Positions 41,361-50,099 of a stretch of DNA of 64,000 nt are shown piece after piece; within the stretch, counting starts at the first letter, position 1; each line of letters starts with the position of its first letter. The position numbers and the translations under genes are program-made. The DNA lies in the NCBI GenBank assembly GCA_947452065.1, contig CANGBB010000001.1:372001-436000 (forward strand). The letters run 5' to 3'. Origin of the DNA: Gammaproteobacteria bacterium (GTDB taxonomy: Bacteria; Pseudomonadota; Gammaproteobacteria; Steroidobacterales; Steroidobacteraceae). The notes under the pieces are model-generated. The model ran no database searches and had not been told where the DNA came from. It worked only from the letters and a program-made list of their open reading frames with translations.

Positions 41361-43037
41361 ATGAGCGAGAGTTTCAGCGAACTGTTTGAGAACAGCCTGG
41401 CGAATCAGAAGATCCGTCCGGGCACCATCCTGACCGGCCTGGTCGTCGACGTGACGGATGACGTGGTCATCGTCAACGTCGGACTCAAGTCCGAGGCCGT
41501 CATCCCCATCGAGCAGTTCAAGAACGAGCAGGGTCAGGTTGAAGTCGTCGCCGGTGAACACATCGAAGTGGCCCTCGACGCAGTCGAGGACGGCAACGGC
41601 GAAACGCGCCTGTCCCGCGAAAAGGCCAAGCGCGCACGTACCTGGACGCGCCTCGAAAAGGCCTTCTCAGAATCCGAAATCGTTACGGGTCTGATCTCCG
41701 GTCGCGTGAAGGGTGGCTTCACGGTCGAGATCGATCATGTGCGCGCCTTCCTGCCCGGTTCACTGGTGGATGTGCGCCCGGTGCGCGACACCGCGTACCT
41801 CGAAGGCAAGACGCTCGAGTTCAAGGTCATCAAGCTGGACCAGAAGCGCAACAACGTCGTTGTCTCGCGCCGTGCTGTAGTGGAGCAGGAGTTCTCTGCC
41901 GAGCGCAGCGCGCTGATGGACAACCTGCAGGAAGGCGCAGTCGTCACCGGCACGGTCAAGAATCTGACCGACTACGGTGCGTTCGTCGACCTCGGCGGAA
42001 TCGATGGTCTGCTGCACATCACGGATATGGCGTGGAAGCGCGTCAAGCATCCGTCGGAAGTGGTGCAGGTGGGTCAGGAAGTCCAGGTTCGCATCCTTAA
42101 GTTCGACCGTGAGCGTTCGCGTGTCTCGCTCGGCCTCAAGCAGCTGGGCGCCGATCCGTGGGAGAACATTGCACGTCGCTATCCGCCGACCACGCGCGTG
42201 TTCGGTAAGGTCACCAACATCGCCGACTACGGCGCCTTCGTGGAAATCGAAGACGGCGTGGAAGGCCTGGTTCACGTTTCCGAAATGGACTGGACCAACA
42301 AGAACGTCAACCCGGCCAAGGTGGTCAGCACCGGTCAGGAAGTCGAGGTCATGGTGCTGGATGTCGACGAGGAGCGTCGTCGCATCTCGCTGGGCCTGAA
42401 GCAGTGCCAGTCCAATCCGTGGAAGGAGTTCGCTGAGAACTACAACCGCGGCGATCGTGTCAGCGGCACCATCAAGTCGATCACCGACTTCGGTATCTTC
42501 ATCGGGCTGCCGGGCAACATCGACGGCTTGGTGCACCTGTCGGATATCAGCTGGGATGCCCCGGGCGAAGAGGCCGTGCGCAATTACCAGAAGGGCAACA
42601 CGCTCGAGGCGATGGTTCTGTCCATCGATCCGGAGCGCGAGCGCATCTCGCTGGGCGTCAAGCAACTGGCGAAGGATCCGTTCTCCGGTTACATCACCGA
42701 CAACCCGAAGGGCAGCATCGTTCGTGGCGTGGTCAGGGAAGTGGACGCGCGCGGCGCGATCATCGACCTCGGCAACGGCATCGAAGGTCAGCTGCGTGCC
42801 TCCGAGCTGGGACGCGATCGCGTTGACGATGCGCGCCAGCTGCTGAAGGTCGGCGATGAGGTCGAGGCCAAGTTTGTTGGTGTCGATCGCAAGACCCGCT
42901 CCATCAGTCTGTCGATCAAGGCCAAGGAAGTGCACGAGGAGGCTGAGGCGGTCCAGAACTACCGCTCCGAGCAGCCGACCACGGGCACCAGCCTCGGCGA
43001 TCTGCTGAAGGAACGTATCAGCTCCGACCGCGGCTAA
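41361..43037 (+). CDS. rpsA: 30S ribosomal protein S1
   Basis: mRNA-binding ribosomal protein. 558 residues with six S1 repeats: two degenerate N-terminal ones that bind the 30S ([30 protein letters not shown]), then four RNA-binding copies ([55 protein letters not shown] and so on). Start ATG 41361 from family comparison. The 146-nt stretch after cmk is a long leader, as in E. coli where S1 represses its own translation. Confidence 0.96.
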   Translation: MSESFSELFENSLANQKIRPGTILTGLVVDVTDDVVIVNVGLKSEAVIPIEQFKNEQGQVEVVAGEHIEVALDAVEDGNGETRLSREKAKRARTWTRLEKAFSESEIVTGLISGRVKGGFTVEIDHVRAFLPGSLVDVRPVRDTAYLEGKTLEFKVIKLDQKRNNVVVSRRAVVEQEFSAERSALMDNLQEGAVVTGTVKNLTDYGAFVDLGGIDGLLHITDMAWKRVKHPSEVVQVGQEVQVRILKFDRERSRVSLGLKQLGADPWENIARRYPPTTRVFGKVTNIADYGAFVEIEDGVEGLVHVSEMDWTNKNVNPAKVVSTGQEVEVMVLDVDEERRRISLGLKQCQSNPWKEFAENYNRGDRVSGTIKSITDFGIFIGLPGNIDGLVHLSDISWDAPGEEAVRNYQKGNTLEAMVLSIDPERERISLGVKQLAKDPFSGYITDNPKGSIVRGVVREVDARGAIIDLGNGIEGQLRASELGRDRVDDARQLLKVGDEVEAKFVGVDRKTRSISLSIKAKEVHEEAEAVQNYRSEQPTTGTSLGDLLKERISSDRG

Positions 43038-43045
43038 GCCGCGGT
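43027..43045 (+). promoter_or_regulatory. Palindromic hairpin at the rpsA stop codon
   Basis: ACCGCGGC (43027-43034) pairs with GCCGCGGT (43038-43045), the loop being the TAA stop codon itself. No U-tract follows, so it is more likely an mRNA 3' stabiliser or processing element than a terminator. Confidence 0.4.
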
Positions 43046-43090
43046 TGAGAGGCTGCCGGACGCGGAAGCATCAGGGATGCGAGGCTGCCG

Positions 43091-43393
43091 ATGACCAAGT
43101 CTGAACTGATCGAGATTGTGACGGCCAAGCAGCGGCATTTGCCGGCTAAGGACGTCGAACTCGCGCTCAAACAGATCCTGGAGATCATGAGCGATTCGCT
43201 GGCTGCCGGCGATCGCATCGAGATCCGGGGGTTCGGCAGCTTCTCGCTCCATTTCCGCCCGCCGCGTCAGGGTCGTAACCCCAAGACCGGTGAGGCGGTG
43301 GCCCTTGAGGGCAAGCACGTGCCTCATTTCAAGCCCGGCAAAGATTTGCGCGAGCGGGTGAATGAGGGTGCCGGAAACCCCATTCGCGACTAG
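43091..43393 (+). CDS. ihfB: Integration host factor subunit beta
   Basis: DNA-bending HU-family protein, partner of IhfA (encoded at 62.8 kb). 100 residues: [31 protein letters not shown], then [33 protein letters not shown] with the beta-arm Arg-Asn-Pro-Lys intercalation motif. rpsA-ihfB adjacency is conserved in gammaproteobacteria. Confidence 0.95.
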   Translation: MTKSELIEIVTAKQRHLPAKDVELALKQILEIMSDSLAAGDRIEIRGFGSFSLHFRPPRQGRNPKTGEAVALEGKHVPHFKPGKDLRERVNEGAGNPIRD

Positions 43394-43497
43394 ATCCTCT
43401 GACCACTATCTGGTCTTTCCGGACGGTTTCTACGCTGTCCGGCTATTAGCCACGGCAGGCACCATGAGCGCGACTCACCATTTGGAGGATCGCGTAC

Positions 43498-43851
43498 ATG
43501 TCACTTCGTATTGCCACTCTCAGCCTGCTGCTTGCAGCCACGTTAATTCCGGCCTTGCCGGTCGCCGCTGCACCGGTGGACATCAATAGCGCTGACGCAG
43601 CCACGCTGGCCCGGGAACTCAAGGGCGTCGGGGAAACCAAGGCTGCCGCCATCGTGGAGTACCGCCGCACCCACGGTCCGTTCAAGACCATCGACGATCT
43701 GGCGCTGGTCAAAGGCATTGGCCAGAAGCTCGTGGACCGCAATCGCTCTGATTTAAGGCTCAGTCGAGTGGCCGCTGGGGTAGCACCCATATCAGGGAAA
43801 AGCGCCCCTGTGGCGTCCTCAGCCCCTGCAGCAGCGTCTAGCCGCAAGTAA
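43498..43851 (+). CDS. ComEA-like secreted helix-hairpin-helix protein
   Basis: The 117-residue product has a signal peptide (about residues 1-25, cleavage near AAA-PV). A ComEA-type double HhH domain follows (VDINSADAATLARELKGVGETKAAAIVEYRRTHGPFKTIDDLALVKGIG) and then an Ala/Ser-rich tail. Homologues bind DNA in the periplasm during natural uptake, though many such short proteins lack direct evidence for competence. GGAGG lies 9 nt before the ATG. A GC hairpin (43419-43442) lies in the 104-bp gap after ihfB. Confidence 0.85.
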   Translation: MSLRIATLSLLLAATLIPALPVAAAPVDINSADAATLARELKGVGETKAAAIVEYRRTHGPFKTIDDLALVKGIGQKLVDRNRSDLRLSRVAAGVAPISGKSAPVASSAPAAASSRK

Positions 43852-43931
43852 CTGGCCGGAATCGGGGGGCGCGTCGGTGCACGCGGGCATCGGATTGCAA
43901 CGCTTGTAACGGAGCCGCGCAATCCGCGCCC

Positions 43932-43937
43932 TATAAT
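43932..43937 (+). promoter_or_regulatory. Consensus -10 element upstream of galU
   Basis: Perfect TATAAT, 29 bp before the galU ATG. No good -35 sits at 16-18 bp; TTGTAA at 43904-43909 is 22 bp away. It probably drives galU with a short leader containing GAGG. Confidence 0.5.
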
Positions 43938-43966
43938 GGGCACTCGTATCCGAGTGAGGCGTGAGC

Positions 43967-44947
43967 ATGCCCAAGTTCCAGATTCGCACGGCAGTATTCC
44001 CAGTGGCCGGTCGCGGTACGCGGTTCCTGCCTGCGACCAAGGCCAGCCCCAAGGAAATGATGCCTATCGTCGACAAGCCGCTTATTCAATATGCGGCTGA
44101 GGAGGCATTGGCCGCCGGTGCAACTCGACTCGTGTTCATCACCGGTGCGTCCAAGCATTCCATTGCGGATCACTTCGATACCGATCAAGAGCTGGAAAAT
44201 CTCCTAGAGTCGCAGGGCAAGAGCGAACTGCTTCGTCAGGTGCGTAGCGTGTTGCCGAGCTATGCCACCTGTATCTTCATCCGTCAGCCAGCACCTCTGG
44301 GGCTGGGGCACGCGGTGCTCTGTGCCGAGGCCGCTGTCGGCAATGAGCCGTTTTATGTGCATCTGGCCGATGACCTCATCGTGTCTGAAAAGGCTGTCCT
44401 CAAGCAGATGGGCGATGCATTCGATTTTCATCGGGGCAGCCTGTTGGGCGTAGAGGAGGTGCCGAAGAGCGACACCGACAAATATGGAATCGTGCGGGTC
44501 GAGGGAACGGGTGGTCAGGTCAGTCGTGTCACCCGCATCGTGGAGAAGCCCAAGCCCTCCGTGGCGCCCTCGAATCTCGCTGTGGTGGGTCGCTACGTGC
44601 TCACCCCGCGCGTCTTCGATCATCTGCGGCGCATTGGCCAGGGCGCTGGCGGTGAAATCCAGCTCACCGACGGTATAGCCAGCCTGATGAGTCAGGAGGC
44701 GGTGTACGCCCATCGATTCGTCGGTAAGCGCTACGACTGTGGCAGCAAGTTGGGGTATCTCGAGGCGACCGTGGAGCAGGCCCTGCGACACCCGTCCTTG
44801 CGCAAGGACTTCCGCAATTATCTGTTGCGGCTGACCCGCGATCTCGCCGAACCAACCCCGGAAAAGTCCTCTCCGGGGCGCAAATCGGCCGCTCGGGGGA
44901 AGCCGGGGCTAAAAATGGCCCGTAAGGTCTCCCGAAAGTCCCGGTAG
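43967..44947 (+). CDS. galU: UTP-glucose-1-phosphate uridylyltransferase
   Basis: Makes UDP-glucose for envelope polysaccharides. The nucleotide-binding motif [46 protein letters not shown] and [12 protein letters not shown] are all family hallmarks. The 326-residue product ends with an unusual basic Ser/Lys/Arg-rich tail of about 30 residues. ATG 43967 is preferred over the in-frame GTG 43961 because GAGG lies 7 nt upstream of the ATG. Confidence 0.95.
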   Translation: MPKFQIRTAVFPVAGRGTRFLPATKASPKEMMPIVDKPLIQYAAEEALAAGATRLVFITGASKHSIADHFDTDQELENLLESQGKSELLRQVRSVLPSYATCIFIRQPAPLGLGHAVLCAEAAVGNEPFYVHLADDLIVSEKAVLKQMGDAFDFHRGSLLGVEEVPKSDTDKYGIVRVEGTGGQVSRVTRIVEKPKPSVAPSNLAVVGRYVLTPRVFDHLRRIGQGAGGEIQLTDGIASLMSQEAVYAHRFVGKRYDCGSKLGYLEATVEQALRHPSLRKDFRNYLLRLTRDLAEPTPEKSSPGRKSAARGKPGLKMARKVSRKSR

Positions 44948-44960
44948 CCTTGCCGGGACT
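44937..44960 (+). terminator. Hairpin at the 3' end of galU
   Basis: AGTCCCGG (44937-44944) pairs with CCGGGACT (44953-44960) across an 8-base loop. The stem includes the last codons of galU. The downstream U-run is poor, so termination strength is uncertain. Confidence 0.4.
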
Positions 44961-45008
44961 GCCGTTCCCAACCTTCTTGCCGCCCAAAAAATAGGTGCGG
45001 CAAAAGGT

Positions 45009-45035
45009 TTAAGTGCTGCACCGCCGTGCCGATAA
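45009..45035 (+). promoter_or_regulatory. Sigma-28 (FliA)-like promoter of motAB
   Basis: The exact consensus -10 GCCGATAA lies at 45028-45035. Eleven bases upstream is TTAAGTGC (45009-45016), five of eight positions matching TAAAGTTT. This is the class 3 flagellar promoter type expected for stator genes. Its -10 ends just 7 bp before the motA ATG, so the leader would be nearly absent. Confidence 0.65.
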
Positions 45036-45042
45036 CGTCGGC

Positions 45043-45918
45043 ATGATCATGTTAGTTGGCACCGCAGTGGTCCTGGGGTGCGTCATCATCGGGTTCGTCA
45101 CTGGTGGTGGGCATCTTCTAGCGCTGTGGCACCCCGGCGAAATCGTCATCATCATCGGGGCCGCACTCGGTGCCTTCATGATCAGCAATCCGCTGAAGGT
45201 CGTGAAGGCCGCCTTCAGCGGTGCAATCGGGCTCCTCAAGGGAGCGCGCTACCAACGCGAGGATTACATTGGGCTGCTAAAGCTCCTTTACGACATCCTC
45301 GTCAAGATCCGTAAGGATGGCATGCTGGCCATCGAGGCCGACGTCGAGAACCCGGCCAAGAGCGAGCTTTTCAAAAAATATCCCAAGCTGCTCGCCGATC
45401 ATCACATGATCGAATTCATCACCGACTGCCTGCGTCTCATGGTGGGTGGGGATCTCGACCCCCATGAGCTTGAGTCGCTGCTGGAATACGAGTTGGAAAC
45501 CCATCACAAAGAAGCGCATGGGCCAGCGCATGCGGTGCAGCGGGTGGCCGACGCTCTTCCCGGCTTCGGCATCGTCGCGGCCGTGTTGGGCATCGTCAAC
45601 ACCATGGGCTCTCTTGAGGGATCCACGGCTTACGAGATTGGCGAGAAAGTGGCTGCTGCACTCGTCGGTACTTTCCTCGGTATCTTCGTCGCCTACGGTA
45701 TCGTTGGACCCATCTCGACAGCGATGGAGCACCGGGTCGAGGAGGAGGGAAAGGCCTTTGAGGTGGTCAAGATGGCGCTGGTGGCCAGCGTCCGCGGCTA
45801 TTCACCTCCCGTCGCTGTGGAATTCGCTCGCAAGCTTCTCTTTGCTGATGTCCGCCCGACCTTTGCCGATCTCGAGGCGCACCTGAAGGGCAAGAAGAAC
45901 GGAGCCAAGGCGGCGTGA
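45043..45918 (+). CDS. motA: Flagellar motor stator protein MotA
   Basis: Proton-channel stator subunit. 291 residues with four membrane segments (first two within MIMLVGTAVVLGCVIIGFVTGG and GEIVIIIGAALGAFMI, last two around GFGIVAAVLGIVNTMG and LVGTFLGIFVAYGIVGP). A large cytoplasmic loop (about 55-160) carries the torque-generating charged region. ATG 45043 is selected by alignment with MotA; no clear ribosome-binding site precedes it. Overlaps motB by 4 bp (GTGA). Confidence 0.95.
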   Translation: MIMLVGTAVVLGCVIIGFVTGGGHLLALWHPGEIVIIIGAALGAFMISNPLKVVKAAFSGAIGLLKGARYQREDYIGLLKLLYDILVKIRKDGMLAIEADVENPAKSELFKKYPKLLADHHMIEFITDCLRLMVGGDLDPHELESLLEYELETHHKEAHGPAHAVQRVADALPGFGIVAAVLGIVNTMGSLEGSTAYEIGEKVAAALVGTFLGIFVAYGIVGPISTAMEHRVEEEGKAFEVVKMALVASVRGYSPPVAVEFARKLLFADVRPTFADLEAHLKGKKNGAKAA

Positions 45919-46850
45919 AAGCCAAAGAAAAGCGGCCAATCATCGTCGTTAAGCGACGACGTGCGGAGAACCGGCACCATGGTGGTGCCTGGAAGGTGGC
46001 CTACGCTGACTTCGTGACCGCGATGATGGCGTTCTTTCTGGTGATGTGGCTGATCACATCGATCTCCAAGGAACAGCGCGCGGCCATGTTCGAGTACTTC
46101 AAAAATCCGAGCATGCAGGATGGCCGTTCCGTTAAACCTGCCCCCGGACAGATGGGGCCGGGCGGCGCCAGCACGGCTGCTGTCAATCTGGGGGGCGGTC
46201 TCGATGCGCCGAAGCCAACGGAGAAATCCGGGCATGAACTCGGCAAAGACAGCAAGATGGATTCAGTCGAAGAGGCGGAGCGCATCGCGGCCGAGGCCGA
46301 GAAGGCGCGCATGATGTTGCTATTGGATCAGTTGCGGCAGGCGATTGAGTCCAGTGAGAAGCTGCGGCCATTCAAGAATCAGTTGCTCCTTGATCTGACG
46401 CCTGAGGGCCTGCGTATCCAGATCGTTGACGCCCAGAATCGACCGATGTTCGACTTGGGTGATTCCAAGCTTAAGGGGTACACGGTGGACATCCTGCGCG
46501 AGCTCACCACCTACCTGAATGCTGTACCCAATCGGCTTAGTTTGTCAGGGCATACCGATACCACACCCTATGCCCGCACCGGCTATTCGAACTGGGATCT
46601 CTCGGCCGACCGCGCTAACGCTGCGCGCCGTGCGCTGGAAGCCAGCGGCATCAACGGGGACAAGATTGCGCGTATCGTCGGTCTGTCGTCCTCAGTTCTA
46701 TTCGATCGCGACAACCCGCGCAATGCGGTTAACCGGCGCATCAGTATCATCGTGATGACCAAGCAGGCCGAGAAAGCGGCGATGCGTATCGATACCCAGA
46801 GCGAAATAGCTGGGCCAGAGGTCCCTAGCGCGGCAGCCAGCAAGCCCTAG
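45915..46850 (+). CDS. motB: Flagellar motor stator protein MotB
   Basis: Stator subunit anchored to peptidoglycan. The 311-residue protein starts with GTG. A single membrane helix near residues 28-50 contains the proton-carrying aspartate D32 in WKVAYADFVTAMMAFFLVMWL. The OmpA-like peptidoglycan-binding domain is at about 150-280 (RLSLSGHTDTTPYARTGYSNWDLSADRANAARR). Typical proton-type MotB. Its TAG stop is inside a CTAG that also supplies the stop of the convergent kinase gene. Confidence 0.96.
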   Translation: MKAKEKRPIIVVKRRRAENRHHGGAWKVAYADFVTAMMAFFLVMWLITSISKEQRAAMFEYFKNPSMQDGRSVKPAPGQMGPGGASTAAVNLGGGLDAPKPTEKSGHELGKDSKMDSVEEAERIAAEAEKARMMLLLDQLRQAIESSEKLRPFKNQLLLDLTPEGLRIQIVDAQNRPMFDLGDSKLKGYTVDILRELTTYLNAVPNRLSLSGHTDTTPYARTGYSNWDLSADRANAARRALEASGINGDKIARIVGLSSSVLFDRDNPRNAVNRRISIIVMTKQAEKAAMRIDTQSEIAGPEVPSAAASKP

Positions 46851-48202
46851 AGCGTGCGGTTGATCGGCAAGCGAACCGTGACCTGCAGACCACCACCGTC
46901 GGCATTGGCGGCGCTGACACGCCCGTCGTGCAGCTTTACGACGCGCGAAGTAATGGCCAGCCCGATGCCGTAACCGCCACTGTCACGATCGCGGGCTTCG
47001 CCAACCCGGTGGAAGGGCTCAAAAATACGCTCGAGTTGGTCGGCGGGCACGCCAGGGCCGCGATCGCGAATAACGATGCGAACGGCCTCGGAATCGCGTG
47101 TGGCGGTGACGGTAACGATGGCTGCGTCCGGCGAAAAGCGCACGGCATTGCGCAGAATGTTTTCCAGTGCGCGGTGTAGCAGTTCGCGATCTCCCTCAAG
47201 CGACAGCGCACTTTCCACCTGCAGATCGATCCGCACCTGTCGCGGTTCACCCTCAATGCGCGCGTCCTCGACCATCGGTTCCAGCAGCTCGTCGAGTTCG
47301 ACCCGTTCGATTTGCATCGGCCGAGCTGGATCATCCAGGCGGCAGAGGCTCAGGATCTCGCCGATCAATTCATCCAGTCGCTGTGCTTCCTGCTCGATGC
47401 GGTCAAAACCCTGCAGCAGATCTGCGCCGGGGCGGCGCGCGATCCCGAGTGCAATCTGCAGGCGCGCTAAGGGTGAACGCAGCTCGTGAGACACGTCACG
47501 CAGCAGTTGTTGCTGGGAATCGAGCAGAGTTCGGAGCCGCACCGCCATGGCATCGAAGTCAACGGCCAGTGCGCCCAGCTCGTCCTTGCGGTGGCCTAGC
47601 AGCTTGGAGACCTGCACGGTCAGGTTGCCAGCTGCGATCGAATGGGTGGCGCTGCGCAATAACTGGATCGGTGCGCTGAGGTAACGCGCCAGCAGCACGC
47701 ACACGATGGCACTGACCAGCAGCGCCATAACACCCCAGATGTAGGGTGTCTCGACGTTCCCAAACACGCCTGATGGCTGCCGAGCAGAGCTGATGGTCAG
47801 GAAGTAGCTTTCTCCTGTAGGGCTCACAAGCTTGGAAAGTAGGCGCTCATCCCGACGACCACCGCCTGTAGCACCCACGCTCTCCGGGAGCGGCCGCCGT
47901 CCCAGCCGCGCCTGAATGAACGGCGGTACCGAGCGATCAATTAGGTCGTGACCCTGTTCGTCGACGATGTACAAACGATCAGGCGGAACCAGAACAATCT
48001 CGTGCTGCAACCACTCCCGCAGACCGTTGACACCCTCCTGAAGGAGTTGTTCCTGAGCCTGACGCTGTAGGTCGTCCTGCTTCTCGATCTCCGCATCCCG
48101 CCTTTGACTGGCCAGCCAGCCAGTGGTTAAAACCGTGCACACCAGCACGGTGACCATTGCGAGCCAGACCGTCAGGAAGAAGCGGAGATACAGGTTGCGC
48201 AC
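46847..48202 (-). CDS. cpxA: CpxA-like sensor histidine kinase
   Basis: The 451-residue membrane kinase has TM1 at about residues 8-30, a periplasmic domain of about 125 residues, TM2 near 155-175, then HAMP, the dimerisation/phosphoacceptor histidine in RDVSHELRSPLARLQIALG, and ATPase boxes NAVRFSP (N), DRGPGVP (G1) and GYGIGLAI (G2). H-box and overall layout resemble CpxA. Start codon GTG 48202. It follows the regulator gene by 11 bp. Likely envelope-stress sensing; the ligand is unknown. Confidence 0.88.
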   Translation of the reverse strand: MRNLYLRFFLTVWLAMVTVLVCTVLTTGWLASQRRDAEIEKQDDLQRQAQEQLLQEGVNGLREWLQHEIVLVPPDRLYIVDEQGHDLIDRSVPPFIQARLGRRPLPESVGATGGGRRDERLLSKLVSPTGESYFLTISSARQPSGVFGNVETPYIWGVMALLVSAIVCVLLARYLSAPIQLLRSATHSIAAGNLTVQVSKLLGHRKDELGALAVDFDAMAVRLRTLLDSQQQLLRDVSHELRSPLARLQIALGIARRPGADLLQGFDRIEQEAQRLDELIGEILSLCRLDDPARPMQIERVELDELLEPMVEDARIEGEPRQVRIDLQVESALSLEGDRELLHRALENILRNAVRFSPDAAIVTVTATRDSEAVRIVIRDRGPGVPADQLERIFEPFHRVGEARDRDSGGYGIGLAITSRVVKLHDGRVSAANADGGGLQVTVRLPINRTL

Positions 48203-48213
48203 AGTGCCCTGAC

Positions 48214-48993
48214 TCAGTCAGCCGATGGCGTGGAGGTTTCAGTAGCCTGTGGTCCGTCCGCGACGGTAAAGACATAGCCTGAGCGGCGCACATTCACGAT
48301 GGACACTTCACCGGCTACGACAGCGAGCTTGCGGCGGATATTGCTGATATGCGTGTCGATGCTGCGATCGTACGGTGTGAGTCGACGGCCCAGGACCTGC
48401 CGCGTCAGTTGCTCGCGCGAGACCACGACGCCGACCTGATGCATCAAGACCTCGAGGACGCGGAACTCAACACCCGTGAGGTTGATGGTCTGTCCCTTGG
48501 CGGTTGCTGTTCGACTGCCAAAGTTCAGGCTCACCGGACCGGCATCGATGCGCTCGCGCCGACCTGGCTGGGGTTCGAGCAGCATGCTCCGCCGCATGAT
48601 TGCCCGCATACGCGCTACGAGCTCGCGCGGATTAAACGGCTTGGGCAGATAATCATCGGCACCCAGTTCCAAGCCCACGACGCGGTCGACTTCCTCACCA
48701 CGCGCCGTCAGCATCAGCACTGGCGTAGCTTGCTTCTGGCGCAACGAGCGCAAGACATCCAGGCCACCAATACGTGGCAGCATGACATCCAGCACAATCA
48801 GATCGAAGTGATGGCGTCCCAGCAGGTAGAGCGCCTGATCGCCGTCATGCACGGCGTTCACCTTGAAGCCTTCAGGCAGCAGGTACTCGCTCAGCATCCG
48901 GCACAGTTCGCGGTCATCATCGACCAAAAGCACGGCCAGCGGTGCGGCGGTGCTTCCGGTGTTGCCATTCGCGGTTTCGTTGGTCGATTGCAT
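48214..48993 (-). CDS. cpxR: CpxR-like OmpR-family response regulator
   Basis: The 259-residue product has a receiver domain with acidic pocket (LLVDDDREL), phosphoacceptor Asp in DLIVLDVMLP and the conserved Lys in DDYLPKPFNPREL. A winged-helix DNA-binding domain follows (VVSREQLTRQVLGRRLTPYDRSIDTHISNIRRKL) that matches CpxR strongly. A 20-residue Thr/Asn-rich N-terminal extension and a Ser/Thr-rich C-tail are extra. No CpxR box (GTAAA-N5-GTAAA) was seen in the 98 bp upstream. Confidence 0.9.
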   Translation of the reverse strand: MQSTNETANGNTGSTAAPLAVLLVDDDRELCRMLSEYLLPEGFKVNAVHDGDQALYLLGRHHFDLIVLDVMLPRIGGLDVLRSLRQKQATPVLMLTARGEEVDRVVGLELGADDYLPKPFNPRELVARMRAIMRRSMLLEPQPGRRERIDAGPVSLNFGSRTATAKGQTINLTGVEFRVLEVLMHQVGVVVSREQLTRQVLGRRLTPYDRSIDTHISNIRRKLAVVAGEVSIVNVRRSGYVFTVADGPQATETSTPSAD

Positions 48994-49020
48994 GGCTCAT
49001 TGTCCCGCTGTGGCCGGCTG

Positions 49021-49056
49021 AAAAGGGGGCCGCTTTGCAATTCTTGGCGGCCCTTC
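49021..49056 (-). terminator. Terminator downstream of the lipoprotein gene
   Basis: Read on the minus strand: AAGGGCCGC, a 13-base loop, then GCGGCCCCCTT (one-base bulge) and a short T-run (TTTTC). It lies 36-71 bp after the lipoprotein stop codon and just before the cpxR start, so it likely separates those transcripts. Confidence 0.5.
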
Positions 49057-49091
49057 AGATGTAATCGACGTCATCCGCATGACGGGCCGAG

Positions 49092-49430
49092 CTAGTGCGT
49101 GGGGCTGCTGGATTCAAGCCTCATGCTACCCGTGCAGCCGAGCCCAGCATATCGCTCCTCCAGGGCCCTGATCCGTTGATCTTCCTTGCCCTCACTGGCG
49201 GCCGCAATGATGGGGGCTGCGGTGGCCGGCGCCATGGTGCGCTGGTTGTGCTGGGCGCTGGCGATGTCGGCCCGGAGCGCGCTGCATTGCTGGTCGTGGC
49301 TGGGTGAGGGCGGCGTCTCTTTCGTCGGGGCCGGCACCGTGGTCGACGACTCAGTGACAGGATGATTGGACATTGAGTAGCACCCGGCCAGGAGCAGTGT
49401 GCTCCAGATTGAATAAATAATCGCTTTCAT
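49092..49430 (-). CDS. Small predicted lipoprotein of unknown function
   Basis: The 112-residue product has a clear lipoprotein signal (MKAIIYSIWSTLLLAGCYS, lipobox LAGC), a Thr/Pro/Ser-rich linker, and a short helical region with two further cysteines (QQCSALRADIASAQHN and ALEERYAGLGC) that might form a disulfide. ATG 49430 is preceded by a strong GGAGG site, which settles the start. It is not recognised. Its place beside a CpxAR-like system raises the idea of an envelope-stress accessory protein, but nothing in the sequence proves this. Confidence 0.7.
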   Translation of the reverse strand: MKAIIYSIWSTLLLAGCYSMSNHPVTESSTTVPAPTKETPPSPSHDQQCSALRADIASAQHNQRTMAPATAAPIIAAASEGKEDQRIRALEERYAGLGCTGSMRLESSSPTH

Positions 49431-49466
49431 TAGGACCTCCAATATTTCTCGGTTAGTACCCTGCAC

Positions 49467-49934
49467 TCATCTTTGTTGCCGCAGACCTGCGGTACCAATA
49501 TCCAGAGCCATAAACAGAAGCGTCGTAATCAGAATGTCAGGCCAGCCTAACTGCAACTCCCGGGCGCAGAGCAGCAGGGGCAGCAGCGCCTCGGGCATCT
49601 GATCCAGCCCGATGACTTCGGTGCCCGGTGGCGTGGCCTGTCGTCGCTTGATGGCGCTACTGAACGCATCGCCGGCCATGGCCAGTGCGCCGAAGCGAGC
49701 ACCCAACGCGAGGCCCAGGCCGAGTATTTCAGCCACCGCGGCCGAAGCCAGAATCGCCGCCAGGAGTCCGCGCCAGGTCTTGTGTGACCCAAGCACGCGC
49801 TGACCATTCGGCCAGGTCAAGGAACAGTCCACTGGCAGATTGGCCCAGCCACGGCAAAACCTCCCCGCCAGCCACGGGGCACCATTGGCAGCCATCAGCA
49901 GTAGCAGCGACATGGCCACAGAAGCGGGGGACAT
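49467..49934 (-). CDS. CarS/DUF46-like integral membrane protein
   Basis: The 155-residue product has about four membrane segments and the motifs NGAPWLAGRF, GSHKTWRGLLAAI, GALAMAGDAFSSAIKRR and GLDQMPEALLPLLL, which match the DUF46/CDP-archaeol synthase family, related to CDP-alcohol chemistry. Archaeal members make CDP-archaeol; bacterial ones are uncharacterised. A GAGAG upstream favours ATG 49934; ATG 49985 in the same frame is possible. It is 36 bp upstream of the lipoprotein gene. Confidence 0.75.
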   Translation of the reverse strand: MSPASVAMSLLLLMAANGAPWLAGRFCRGWANLPVDCSLTWPNGQRVLGSHKTWRGLLAAILASAAVAEILGLGLALGARFGALAMAGDAFSSAIKRRQATPPGTEVIGLDQMPEALLPLLLCARELQLGWPDILITTLLFMALDIGTAGLRQQR

Positions 49935-50099
49935 GCACACGCTCTCAGTGGCGTGATCTCGCAAGTTAACAAGACAGGCGCTCATGAATCGGACGGATTG
50001 GCTGGCCCCATAGGGTGTTCAGCTCAAGAGTAGGCCTGCTTAGCGCCTGCGGCCATATAGGTACTTGCACCAACCACGAGGGGATGGGTCAGGCCCCCG

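Noticed and set aside
41760-42935. 391-codon open frame antisense to rpsA
   Set aside because: It mirrors the S1 repeats and has no independent support.
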